NCBI RefSeq assembly: GCF_014697425.1
Contig: NZ_JACJRU010000004.1
Span: 186,001-250,000 of the forward strand
From: Nostoc sp. FACHB-110
GTDB taxonomy: Bacteria > Cyanobacteriota > Cyanobacteriia > Cyanobacteriales > Nostocaceae
Length of the DNA: 64,000 bases
Reading direction: 5' to 3'
Under the pieces are notes generated by a model. That model did not search any database, was not told the origin of the DNA, and saw only the letters and a program-made list of their open reading frames with translations. Shown here in pieces: positions 1-8,214 of the stretch (position 1 is the stretch's first letter; each line of letters starts with the position of its first letter). Made by a program: the position numbers and the translations under genes.

Positions 1-611
1 TGGACAGCTATATCGTTTCAGAAGAGTTGAAAAATCACTCTCATCATTCTGGTGAGCATGGGCATGATGAAGAAGGCAATAAGATGTTTGGCTTCATTGT
101 CTTCTTATTGTCGGAAAGTGTCATTTTCTTGAGCTTTTTCGCTGGTTATATTGTCTACAAGCTCACTATTCCTAATTGGCTACCAGCTGGTGTTGAAGGA
201 TTAGAAGTGAAAGATCCTGCTATCAATACCGTTGTTTTGGTTGCTAGTAGCTTTGTGATTTATTTAGCAGAACGCGCTCTGCAACGTCACAACCTGTTTG
301 GTTTTCGCTTGTTTCTCTTAGCCACAATGGCAATGGGTAGCTACTTCTTGGTAGGACAAGCAATTGAATGGAGTCACTTGGCTTTTGGTTTCACCACTGG
401 CACATTTGGCGGGATGTTCTATTTGTTAACAGGTTTCCACGGTTTGCACGTTTTCACTGGTATCTTGTTGCAATTGATTATTTTGATTCGCTCTTTCATT
501 CCTGGTAACTACGACTCAGGACACTTTGGTGTAAATGCCACTTCACTGTTTTGGCACTTTGTCGATGTCATCTGGATTGTTTTGTTTATCTTGATTTACG
601 TTTGGCAGTAA
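1..611 (+). CDS. ctaE: Cytochrome c oxidase subunit III (5' edge cut by window)
   Basis: Subunit III of the aa3-type respiratory terminal oxidase, an integral membrane protein that stabilises the catalytic core. The reading frame is open from base 1. Bases 1-2 are TG in frame, followed by codons for D-S-Y-I-V-S-E-E-L, so the true start is probably an ATG whose A lies one base outside the window; the internal TTG at 27 is a poorer start. A His-rich N-terminus is followed by about five membrane segments. The family signature is visible as GFHGLHVFTG and the C-terminal SLFWHFVDVIWIVLF, where the histidines and acidic residue are conserved. Length (about 203 aa) fits the family. Genes for subunits II and I would be expected just upstream, outside the window. 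A terminator follows at 650. Confidence 0.95.
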   Translation, partial: DSYIVSEELKNHSHHSGEHGHDEEGNKMFGFIVFLLSESVIFLSFFAGYIVYKLTIPNWLPAGVEGLEVKDPAINTVVLVASSFVIYLAERALQRHNLFGFRLFLLATMAMGSYFLVGQAIEWSHLAFGFTTGTFGGMFYLLTGFHGLHVFTGILLQLIILIRSFIPGNYDSGHFGVNATSLFWHFVDVIWIVLFILIYVWQ

Positions 612-649
612 AACTCAGGCTTTGTGCATAAATTAAAGCAAAGTTTTAG

Positions 650-682
650 GGGAGGTAAGGTAATTTACTTCCCTATTTTTAT
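650..682 (+). terminator. Rho-independent-type terminator after ctaE
   Basis: A 9-bp stem (GGGAGGTAA at 650-658 with TTACTTCCC at 665-673, one G-T wobble) closes a 6-base loop and is followed by TATTTTTATT. It lies 39 bases past the ctaE stop, as expected for the end of the cta operon. Confidence 0.7.
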
Positions 683-851
683 TAATTATATATTTAGAAT
701 AATTTGTCACTATATCCTTGTATAGATGTTTAAAAATTATGCTTAAGGTAAAAATGTTAAGACCGAAAATAAATAAATTTATTTTTTGTGCAAATCCAAA
801 GGGCAAAAAATAAATTCTTAATTGACTAAGATACCTTTTTATTGATTACAA

Positions 852-2930
852 ATGTCACTTGAATCTTTTGTTAGCAGCCCGATCATCCAATTTACTATTC
901 TTCTAATAGTAATTTTTACTATACCGCCAATATTTGAACGGATTAAGTTACCAGGATTAGTAGGTTTATTAGTAGCAGGTGTCATCCTAGGACAAAATGG
1001 ACTCAAACTCCTCAATTCTGAATCGGAAACTATCAGTCTGCTTTCGGAGATTGGCAAAATTTATTTGATGTTTGTTGCAGGGTTAGAAATAGATTTAGAC
1101 CAATTTCGCAAAACAAAATACCGCTCAATGGGCTTTGGCAGTTTAACTTTTTTAGTCCCGTTAATTGCCGGAATTGCTGTCGGGCGTTTATTTAACTTTG
1201 GTTGGAATGCTTCTTTTTTAATTGGCTCTTTACTAGCATCTCATACTCTGTTAGCTTACCCCATTGTCAGCCGTTTAGGAGTTGTGACTAATGAGGCGGT
1301 AACGGTTACTATTGGAGCCACAATTTTTACTGATACAGGTGCTTTGCTAGTTTTGGCAATTTGTGTGGGAATTCACAAAGGAGAATTTTCGCCACTTAGT
1401 TTAGCTACGTTGTTGGGTGGACTGGCAATTTATTCTGTAGTTGTATTGTTTGGTTTTGACAGGGCTGGTAAAGAATTTTTTAAACGTACTGGGGATGAAC
1501 AGAGTAATCAATTTTTGTTTATCTTACTGGCATTATTTTTAGCCTCGGTCGGGGCGCAAGTAATTGGGGTTGAAAAAATTGTCGGGGCATTTTTAGCAGG
1601 TTTAGCAGTTAATGATGTTTTAGGACGTAGCCCAGTTAAAGAAAAAATCGAGTTTATTGGGAGTGTGTTATTTATCCCATGTTTCTTTGTAGATATGGGA
1701 TTATTGATTAATATTCCCGCATTTTTAAAGACACTCAGTTCTGTTTGGTTAGCGGTGGCAATTGTAGGGGCTTTGATTGGGAGTAAATTTATAGCTGCAT
1801 TTTTAGCTAAATTAATTTATCGCTACAACACACCAGAATTGCTAACAATGTGGTCTTTGTCTTTACCACAGGTGGCAGCTACATTAGCAGCAGCATTAGT
1901 CGCTTATCAAACTGTTAACCCGGCAGGACAAAGATTAATCAATGAAGGAGTATTAAATAGTATAATTTTGCTGATGCTGGTAACTGCTATTTTAGGGCCT
2001 GTAATTACAGCTAGGTTTGCTACTGCTTTACAGCAAACAGAGCCAGATTTTGCCACAGATAGTCTGACAAATTGGTGGGATAATTCTGATATTCAGCATT
2101 TAGAGTTACAAGAGCCATTCACTGTTTTGGTTCCAATCTATAATCCCCAAACCCAGCGATATCTAATAGAAATGGCAGCACTTTTAGCACGTCACGAGTC
2201 TGGACAAATTGTGCCATTAGCTATTACTAAAGCTTCAATTCAAATGGATGATCCCCAGGTGATTACGGGGCTTGAGCAAAGCCAAAAAAGGTTGAAGTTA
2301 GCTCAAGAAATTAGTCAAGAATTTGATGTGGAAGTTGCACCTGCAATTCGCATTGATGATGATGCCGCTTTGGGTATTAGTCGCGCTAGCCGCGAACGCA
2401 ATGCTAATTTAATTGTCATGGGTTGGTCACAGACTACGGGTTTCCGCGCTCGTGTGTTTGGGAGTGTAATTGATAGTGTTTTTTGGTCTTCCCACTGTCC
2501 AGTTGCGGTTACACGACTTTTGAGTAGTCCCACAACAATACAAAGAATTCTTGTACCTGTGGGGGATTTAACAAGGCAAACAATAGGTGCAGTGCGCTTT
2601 GCTCAAATTTTAGCTGATGTTAATCAAGCAGAGGTGGTATTGTTACACGTAAGCGATCGCAAAACTCCCCTAGCTTTAGTCCAAAAATTCACCTCACAAA
2701 TATCTGATATCGCCGCTAAAAGTCAGTTGCAGGTGACAACCAATATCCAAACTGTTAAAGGCGATGATATTGCGAGAACTATTATTAGAGAGTCCCAAGG
2801 ATTTGATTTAGCGGTGTTGCGTTCTGTCCGCTATCGCACAGCAGGTGGTTTATCAGTTAGTCAAGTTACCACCCAAATACTTAAAGAGTTGAAATGCTCA
2901 ATTGTGATGTTGGGCGAACCTCATTCTTAA
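852..2930 (+). CDS. CPA2-type cation/proton antiporter with two C-terminal universal stress domains
   Basis: Predicted monovalent cation (Na+ or K+)/H+ exchanger of the plasma or thylakoid membrane. Residues about 1-395 are hydrophobic with a dozen membrane segments and the family-typical N-terminal stretch around LPGLVGLLVAGVILGQNG. Residues about 423-550 and 560-690 are two soluble universal-stress-protein (UspA-like) domains; the first carries the G-rich nucleotide-loop-like stretch NLIVMGWSQTTGFRARVFGS. Antiporters with tandem Usp tails are common in cyanobacteria, where the tail is thought to sense nucleotides or stress. It is monocistronic by position: 240 bp after ctaE and convergent with the next gene. 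The ion cannot be told from sequence alone. Confidence 0.88.
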   Translation: MSLESFVSSPIIQFTILLIVIFTIPPIFERIKLPGLVGLLVAGVILGQNGLKLLNSESETISLLSEIGKIYLMFVAGLEIDLDQFRKTKYRSMGFGSLTFLVPLIAGIAVGRLFNFGWNASFLIGSLLASHTLLAYPIVSRLGVVTNEAVTVTIGATIFTDTGALLVLAICVGIHKGEFSPLSLATLLGGLAIYSVVVLFGFDRAGKEFFKRTGDEQSNQFLFILLALFLASVGAQVIGVEKIVGAFLAGLAVNDVLGRSPVKEKIEFIGSVLFIPCFFVDMGLLINIPAFLKTLSSVWLAVAIVGALIGSKFIAAFLAKLIYRYNTPELLTMWSLSLPQVAATLAAALVAYQTVNPAGQRLINEGVLNSIILLMLVTAILGPVITARFATALQQTEPDFATDSLTNWWDNSDIQHLELQEPFTVLVPIYNPQTQRYLIEMAALLARHESGQIVPLAITKASIQMDDPQVITGLEQSQKRLKLAQEISQEFDVEVAPAIRIDDDAALGISRASRERNANLIVMGWSQTTGFRARVFGSVIDSVFWSSHCPVAVTRLLSSPTTIQRILVPVGDLTRQTIGAVRFAQILADVNQAEVVLLHVSDRKTPLALVQKFTSQISDIAAKSQLQVTTNIQTVKGDDIARTIIRESQGFDLAVLRSVRYRTAGGLSVSQVTTQILKELKCSIVMLGEPHS

Positions 2931-3004
2931 ATAAGGGGTGTGAGGGGGTAAGAGTGTAGGGGTGTAAGGGAAAGAATTAAATACCAACTAATCATACTGA
3001 AAAA
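2931..3004. repeat. Degenerate G-rich heptamer array between convergent genes
   Basis: The spacer holds imperfect 7-base units of the GGGTGTA / GGGGTAA type (2934-2975) between the stop codons of two convergent genes. The same type of repeat recurs near 21890-21960 and 34195-34215. It has no visible coding role here. Confidence 0.6.
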
Positions 3005-4543
3005 TCAACGCTCTTCCCCTACACCCTGTTTCAATAATTCTATTGTTTGCGATCGCTCTACCAAACTATTCGCGCATAAAATAGCAGAAGCGGCAACTGC
3101 TGGCACACCAATACCGGGCATAGTGCTATCGCCAACCCGATATAAATCCCTAATTGGTGTGTGTGTACTCGGAAACATCCCCTTACCCGCAGCAATGGCA
3201 GGGCCATAAGTTCCTTGATGCCGCCTGAGATAATCAGCATGGGTTAGTGGTGTACCGATAAGTTCCAACACCACCCGTTCTCGAATATCCGGGATAATCT
3301 TTTCCAAAGCGCGATATAAAGATTGGGCTTTGGCTTTTTTGTGCTGTTCATAATTATCGTTGCGTTCCCAGCCAGCAAAAGGCTCAAGGGTATAAACATG
3401 AACTACATGATGTCCTACTGGTGCGAGCGTTGCATCCCACACGCTAGGTATAGATATCATGCAAGTATTTCCTGGGGTGGTAATATCTTGATTGGAATCA
3501 TGAACTACTACATGATGCCCTGTTAAATCTTCTAACCCATCGGCTTTAATGCCTAAATGCAAATGTATAAAGCTATCAACAGCAGGTGTCTGCAATGCCG
3601 TTTGACGGTAATTTGTCGGTAAATCTTCAGGACGCAAAAGCTGAGTGTAGGTGTCCCAAATTGTCGCGTTAGAAATCACAATAGATGCTGGCAAAATTTC
3701 CCCATTTTTCAACCTCACCCCAACAGCTTTACCAGACTCCACCAAAATTTGTTCAACATGACAGCCTAAACGTAACTTGCCACCCCAACGTTCTAAACCC
3801 CGCACTAAAGCCTTAACAATTGCCGCACTACCACCCACAGGATATTCAACCCCAGCCCGAGAACGTTCACCCAACATAAAAGCCACTTCAGGCGCAATGG
3901 TTCCGTGGGCTTTTAACCCAGACAGCAGAAAACACTCTAAATCTATTAGTCTGCGTACCCAAGGGTCTTTGACTGTGGCATCCATCACACTACCTACAGA
4001 AGATTGCACCAAGGGCAGGTAAGGTAGCATTTTTCCTAAAGATGGCAAATAATTCAGCAACATCAACATTACCTGCCAGTCTGAGCGTAAAGCTAGTGTG
4101 GGAATACCTTTCATTGCTTCGTATAAACCCAGCAACCGTTGGGCAAAACGTTGAAGTTCTTGCGCGCCTTGAGGTGTAACTTTTGCTATCTCCTGATAGT
4201 ATTTTGGAGAATTGCTATAAACAGCCACACTAGCTTCGGGAAAATGGTAATGTCCTAAAGGATCGTAAGCTATAACTTGAAGAGATTCCCCTAAAACATC
4301 TAGAACTTGTTTGAGAGGGTTTAAACTCAAGCTGCCTGAGAGTCCACAATAAAAAGAGGGGCCAGAATCAAATTCCCATCCTTGTCGTCTAAAACTATGG
4401 GCTGCACCTCCAGGAATTGTATGACTTTCACATACAGTTACCTGCTTGCCATAACGCGCAAGTAACGCCGCAGCGCATAAACCACCAATACCGCTACCAA
4501 TAACTATGACGTTAGAGTGCTGAGTTAAGAGTGATGAGTTCAT
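3005..4543 (-). CDS. FAD-dependent oxidoreductase of the CrtISO / retinol-saturase-like family
   Basis: Probable carotenoid- or retinoid-type flavoenzyme, related to prolycopene isomerase (CrtH/CrtISO) and all-trans-retinol 13,14-reductase. The Rossmann dinucleotide-binding motif VIVIGSGIGGLCAAALL lies at residues about 13-29, followed by the acidic ribose-binding residue in CESHTIPGG. The C-terminal FAD motif is visible as RVGDSTMPGIGVPAVAAS. Length of 512 aa is normal for the family. The first residues (about 2-11) are encoded by four in-phase 7-base repeats (4512-4539), so the extreme N-terminus is not conserved sequence. It is divergent from the MCE transport genes, with only 35 bp between start codons. 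Substrate is not assignable: a paralogue of crtH is as likely as crtH itself. Confidence 0.8.
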   Translation of the reverse strand: MNSSLLTQHSNVIVIGSGIGGLCAAALLARYGKQVTVCESHTIPGGAAHSFRRQGWEFDSGPSFYCGLSGSLSLNPLKQVLDVLGESLQVIAYDPLGHYHFPEASVAVYSNSPKYYQEIAKVTPQGAQELQRFAQRLLGLYEAMKGIPTLALRSDWQVMLMLLNYLPSLGKMLPYLPLVQSSVGSVMDATVKDPWVRRLIDLECFLLSGLKAHGTIAPEVAFMLGERSRAGVEYPVGGSAAIVKALVRGLERWGGKLRLGCHVEQILVESGKAVGVRLKNGEILPASIVISNATIWDTYTQLLRPEDLPTNYRQTALQTPAVDSFIHLHLGIKADGLEDLTGHHVVVHDSNQDITTPGNTCMISIPSVWDATLAPVGHHVVHVYTLEPFAGWERNDNYEQHKKAKAQSLYRALEKIIPDIRERVVLELIGTPLTHADYLRRHQGTYGPAIAAGKGMFPSTHTPIRDLYRVGDSTMPGIGVPAVAASAILCANSLVERSQTIELLKQGVGEER

Positions 4544-4585
4544 AATTCTATTGACCCTTGACTATTGACTAATGACCAATGACAG
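4512..4585. repeat. Two abutting heptamer arrays spanning a divergent gene start pair
   Basis: Bases 4512-4539 are four phased units of the form NNNGAGT (TTAGAGT, GCTGAGT, TAAGAGT, GATGAGT), lying inside the 5' end of the minus-strand oxidoreductase gene. Bases 4551-4585 are five phased units TTGACCC, TTGACTA, TTGACTA, ATGACCA, ATGACAG; the last unit contains the ATG (4579) of the plus-strand ATPase. The whole divergent promoter/leader region is therefore repeat DNA. Confidence 0.85.
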
Positions 4586-5361
4586 AACCATTAATTGAAC
4601 TAAAAGGCGTTTCTAAGGCTTTTGGCAGCAATAAGGTTTTAGATAATATCGATTTGACCATTTACCGAGGAGAAGCACTAGGAATTATCGGCCCTTCTGG
4701 TACTGGAAAATCAACAATTTTGAGAGTAATAGCGGGGTTAACCAACCCTGACGATGGTGAAATCTATGTACAAGGAATCAGAAGAGAAGGGTTGATAGAA
4801 GATGGTGGTGATGCTGTTGGTATTGGTATGGTATTTCAACAAGCAGCGTTATTTGATTCGTTGACAGTAGAAGAGAACGTGGGATTTTTACTGTATCAAA
4901 ATTCCAAATTACCGCGATCGCAAATTCGAGAACTAGTCAAAGAAAAATTAGACATGGTTGGCTTACCTGGAATTAGCCATCTCTACCCCTCGGAGCTTTC
5001 AGGCGGGATGCGTAAACGAGTAAGTTTTGCCCGTGCAATTATGTCTAACCCAGAAAATCCCAAAGAAGGGCCAGAAGTTTTACTATATGATGAACCAACC
5101 GCCGGACTTGACCCCATTGCTTCTACTGTCATTGAAGATTTAATTCGTTCCCTCCAATGTACGCAAGGAGTCTGTAGCACCTATGCCATTGTCACCCATC
5201 AAGATAGCACCATACGCCGCACAGCTGATAGACTAGTGTTTCTCTATCAAGGTAGAGTGCAGTGGCAAGGTACAGTTGATGAATTGGATAGCACTGACCA
5301 CCCATTAATTAGACAATTTATGAGTGGGAATGTGCAAGGGCCGATTCAGGTTGTTGGTTAG
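4579..5361 (+). CDS. ABC transporter ATPase of the MCE/Mla (TGD3-like) lipid transport type
   Basis: ATPase subunit of a phospholipid or lipid trafficking ABC system related to bacterial MlaF and chloroplast TGD3. Walker A GPSGTGKST is at residues 38-46, the Q-loop lies in GMVFQQAALFDSLTV, the signature is LSGGMRKRVSFARAI, and Walker B with the switch region is LLYDEPTAGLDP. The length of 260 aa is standard. It is followed after 14 bp by the MCE substrate-binding subunit, so the two are co-transcribed. The membrane permease (MlaE-like) is not in this window. Its ATG lies in a 7-base repeat unit, and no good Shine-Dalgarno sequence is visible. Confidence 0.9.
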   Translation: MTEPLIELKGVSKAFGSNKVLDNIDLTIYRGEALGIIGPSGTGKSTILRVIAGLTNPDDGEIYVQGIRREGLIEDGGDAVGIGMVFQQAALFDSLTVEENVGFLLYQNSKLPRSQIRELVKEKLDMVGLPGISHLYPSELSGGMRKRVSFARAIMSNPENPKEGPEVLLYDEPTAGLDPIASTVIEDLIRSLQCTQGVCSTYAIVTHQDSTIRRTADRLVFLYQGRVQWQGTVDELDSTDHPLIRQFMSGNVQGPIQVVG

Positions 5362-5375
5362 GTGGTGGATAAAAA

Positions 5376-6812
5376 ATGCGAGATTTTATTACAAACCGCG
5401 TCACATCTCGACGAACACTCAGAGAAGGTTCCGTAGGATTATTAATCTTGCTGGGGCTTGGTTCTTTCGCAGTGATTTTGCTGTGGTTGAATGGAGTGAA
5501 TGCTGGACGCAACTCTTATAAATTCATTGTTGAATTTGCTAATGCTGGCGGAATGCAAAGAGGTGCAACAGTTCGTTATCGTGGCGTAAAAGTTGGTAGA
5601 ATTTCTGAGATTAGGCCAAGAGCTAATGCGATCGAAGTGGAAGTTGAAATTAGCCCTTCTGACTTAATAATTCCTGGCGATGTTATTGTGGAAGCTAACC
5701 AAAGTGGATTGATTAGTGAAAGTATTATTGATATCAGACCGAAAACAACATTAGTTGCCCAAGTCAAAGCTAGACCTTTAGATAAAAATTGCGACCCTAG
5801 CATCATCGTTTGTAGTGGTTCGCGGTTAAAAGGTCAAATTGGTATTAGTATTGATGACTTAATTCGCAGCACCACAGAATTATCTAACTTATACAACGAC
5901 CCAAAATTTTATCAAAGAGTTAATCGACTTTTAGAAAGTTCTTCCGCCGCCGCCACCAGCGTTGCATTACTCAGCCAAGATTTGCGAGGTTTAAGTAAAA
6001 GCTTTCAAGGACAAGTAGGGACATTTGCTGCCACAGCTAATTCTGTGCAACGAGCCACTACTCAGTTGACTACAACTACGACAAAAACAGCCAATCAATT
6101 AGGAGTAACTGCCAGTCAATTTGGTGCAACAGCACAGCAATTTGGAGCCACCGCTAACACAGCAAATCGCTTATTAACTAACTTAGATGAGCTAGTTACT
6201 AATAATCGTTCATCCTTAGTTAGTGCGTTAAATAATATTACTGAAACTAGCAATCAATTACGTGTTGCCTTTAGTACTTTATCACCATCGCTCAATCGTT
6301 TAACTCAAGGCGAAGTCATTAAAAATTTAGAAACCCTATCAGCAAATGCCGCCCAAGCTTCAGCTAACTTACGCAACGCTACCCAAACCTTAAGTGACCC
6401 GAAAAACGCCTTACTATTACAACAAACTCTAGACTCCGCCCGTGTAACTTTTGAAAATACTCAAAAAATTACCTCCGATTTAGATGAATTAACAGGTGAT
6501 CCCGCTTTTAGACAAAATCTCCGACAATTAGTCAATGGCTTGAGTGGTTTAGTTTCTTCCACACAACAAATGCAGCAACAAGTAGAATTTGCCGCAACTT
6601 TAGATACTCTTAAACTAGCATCTCAAAAACCAAATGTAGTATTTCCTAGCCCTCTTGCAACCGAATCAACTAACACTATTAATCCGGCAACCACTACCAT
6701 CAAAAGTATCGAAAAAGAACCTCAACCTATTCCTTCACCTACTCTCAATGCTGCACAAGAAAAGCTATTGCAACAATTACGAGAACATAGCCAACAGCAA
6801 AAGCAGAATTGA
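5376..6812 (+). CDS. MCE/MlaD-family substrate-binding protein (TGD2-like)
   Basis: Membrane-anchored lipid-binding subunit of the transporter encoded with the upstream ATPase. A single membrane anchor at about residues 19-42 (GLLILLGLGSFAVILLWL) is followed by an MCE domain at about 45-125, with the typical ATVRYRGVKVGRISEI and a -GLISESIIDI- stretch. The remainder, about 180-400, is a long helical region rich in Thr, Ala and Gln with near-repeats such as SQFGATAQQFGATANTANRLL. The C-terminal 60 residues are Pro/Thr/Gln-rich. MCE proteins form hexamers that build a lipid conduit across the periplasm. A start at 5376 gives basic residues before the anchor, as expected for type II topology. 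Confidence 0.85.
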   Translation: MRDFITNRVTSRRTLREGSVGLLILLGLGSFAVILLWLNGVNAGRNSYKFIVEFANAGGMQRGATVRYRGVKVGRISEIRPRANAIEVEVEISPSDLIIPGDVIVEANQSGLISESIIDIRPKTTLVAQVKARPLDKNCDPSIIVCSGSRLKGQIGISIDDLIRSTTELSNLYNDPKFYQRVNRLLESSSAAATSVALLSQDLRGLSKSFQGQVGTFAATANSVQRATTQLTTTTTKTANQLGVTASQFGATAQQFGATANTANRLLTNLDELVTNNRSSLVSALNNITETSNQLRVAFSTLSPSLNRLTQGEVIKNLETLSANAAQASANLRNATQTLSDPKNALLLQQTLDSARVTFENTQKITSDLDELTGDPAFRQNLRQLVNGLSGLVSSTQQMQQQVEFAATLDTLKLASQKPNVVFPSPLATESTNTINPATTTIKSIEKEPQPIPSPTLNAAQEKLLQQLREHSQQQKQN

Positions 6813-6974
6813 CACAAAACCTGTTCAACCCACATTACACCAATTACTACTGCATAGGTGAATGCGGTGTTGCATACATATGGGATGAAATCATAAAATT
6901 CTACTCTTAAAACTCTTGCTCTTTGCGTGTTAGCATTAGCGGGGCGTAGCCCGACAAAATTCATCCCATTAATC

Positions 6975-7110
6975 CAATAAGGTTCAATTAAGAGAATAGT
7001 AGGTTGGGTGTAGCGATAGCGTAACCCAACAAAGTATGCGTGAATGTTGGGTTCCGTTCCTCCACCCAACCTACACCAGTCTAAGTTGTTGCCTTAACTG
7101 AACTGTATTG
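6975..7110 (+). mobile_element. 136-bp MITE-like element, copy A
   Basis: Non-coding element with imperfect terminal inverted repeats (CAATAAGGTTCAATTAAG at the left, CTTAACTGAACTGTATTG at the right). It contains an internal long hairpin, GTAGGTTGGGTG paired with CACCCAACCTAC. A second copy of exactly the same length lies inverted at 34026-34161; the inner 115 or so bases appear identical. It sits in the 516-bp gene-free stretch 6813-7328, where the only other pattern is a loose inverted pair of TGGGATGAA / TTCATCCCA around 6879-6968. Confidence 0.85.
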
Positions 7111-7328
7111 CCCATCAATCAGCAACGCCGTGAATGCAATTTATTACCTTGTATTTGCTCACAAGTTCCTCAAAAATTATTGCTAAACTCCATCGTTGGA
7201 ATCTATCAATAGCTCTGATTTTTCACAGGAACTGGAAAATGCCATTTTGAGTTGTTCTCAAGCCCTGTAAAAAGTCAGATTTAAATAAGTTGAAAATTAT
7301 TTTAACTATTTGCAGAGGACTTGATTTT

Positions 7329-8000
7329 ATGGCGAAAACTCATCATTACAAAATTACAGTCAAAACTGACAATCACTCGTTTGCTGGGACGCATACAAAC
7401 GTTGAAATTACGATTTGCTGTGACGAAGAAAAACACGTTAAGCAGCAACTTCAAATCGCTCATAATTCTATCGAATATGAGCGACTCGAAACCTACCCCC
7501 CGGATAATGAAGAGCAGGATAATCTTTTTAAAGACCTTGATTCTGATTGGTTTACTGGAGTTGAACCTGTAGTTAAACCTGACCGTAAAATTGCCTTGCA
7601 AGCTCATAATGGTCAGTATGTCTGTGCTGAAAATTCTGAGGGAAGGTGGTTAGTTGCTAATGGTAGTCAGATTAATGATTGGGAGACTTTTAAACTGATT
7701 GATCTGGGCAATGGCAAGATTGCATTGCAAGCTCATAATGGTCAGTATGTTTGTGCTGAAAATGGTGGGGGAAGGTGGTTAGCTGCCAATCGCGGTAAGA
7801 TTAATGATTGGGAGACTTTTAAACTGATTGATCTGGGCGATGGCAAGATTGCTTTGAAAGCTCATAATGGTCAGTATGTCTGTGCTGAAAATGGTGGGGG
7901 AAGTTGCTTAGTTGCCAATCGCAGTAAGATTGATGATTGGGAGACTTTTAAACTGAGTATGGCGGTTCTCAGTTGGGTGCAATATAGTAACAACCAGTGA
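7329..8000 (+). CDS. PLAT/LH2-like N-terminus plus three fascin-like repeats
   Basis: No enzymatic function is visible. The N-terminus (HYKITVKTDNHSFAGTHTNV) resembles the first strands of a PLAT/LH2 beta-sandwich domain but seems incomplete. Residues from about 87 hold three tandem 43-residue repeats (K-I-A-L-x-A-H-N-G-Q-Y-V-C-A-E-N, then G-R-W-L, N-D-W-E-T-F-K-L), the pattern of fascin/actin-crosslinking-like beta-trefoil lobes. Such trefoils in bacteria are usually carbohydrate- or protein-binding. Three lobes would make one complete trefoil. The ATG at 7329 is preferred over the in-frame TTG at 7290 because AGAGGA (7314-7319) is well spaced before it. There is no signal peptide. Neighbouring genes are unrelated. 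Confidence 0.7.
   Translation: MAKTHHYKITVKTDNHSFAGTHTNVEITICCDEEKHVKQQLQIAHNSIEYERLETYPPDNEEQDNLFKDLDSDWFTGVEPVVKPDRKIALQAHNGQYVCAENSEGRWLVANGSQINDWETFKLIDLGNGKIALQAHNGQYVCAENGGGRWLAANRGKINDWETFKLIDLGDGKIALKAHNGQYVCAENGGGSCLVANRSKIDDWETFKLSMAVLSWVQYSNNQ
7587..7960 (+). repeat. Three tandem 129-bp in-frame coding repeats
   Basis: Units begin at 7587, 7716 and 7845, an exact 129-base (43-codon) period. They are nearly identical at DNA level, for example the shared block AAGCTCATAATGGTCAGTAT. This implies recent duplication or homogenisation rather than only protein-level constraint. Confidence 0.9.
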
Positions 8001-8214
8001 ACCATCCAATAATGAATGTCTTGTTTAGTAATTGTATTGAGAGCATAGCAGCTTGCGATCGCACTAAGTCAGAGAGCATTCGCTTACTGTTGCTGCATCT
8101 CCAGCATTCTGATAAATTAATGCCAAAGTTTGGATATCGCTAGCCTATTAGGAGGTTTCTTGCTTATAAGCAAGATATCCCAAACAGGCACTAATTCCTC
8201 TGCGTGAAATAAAT

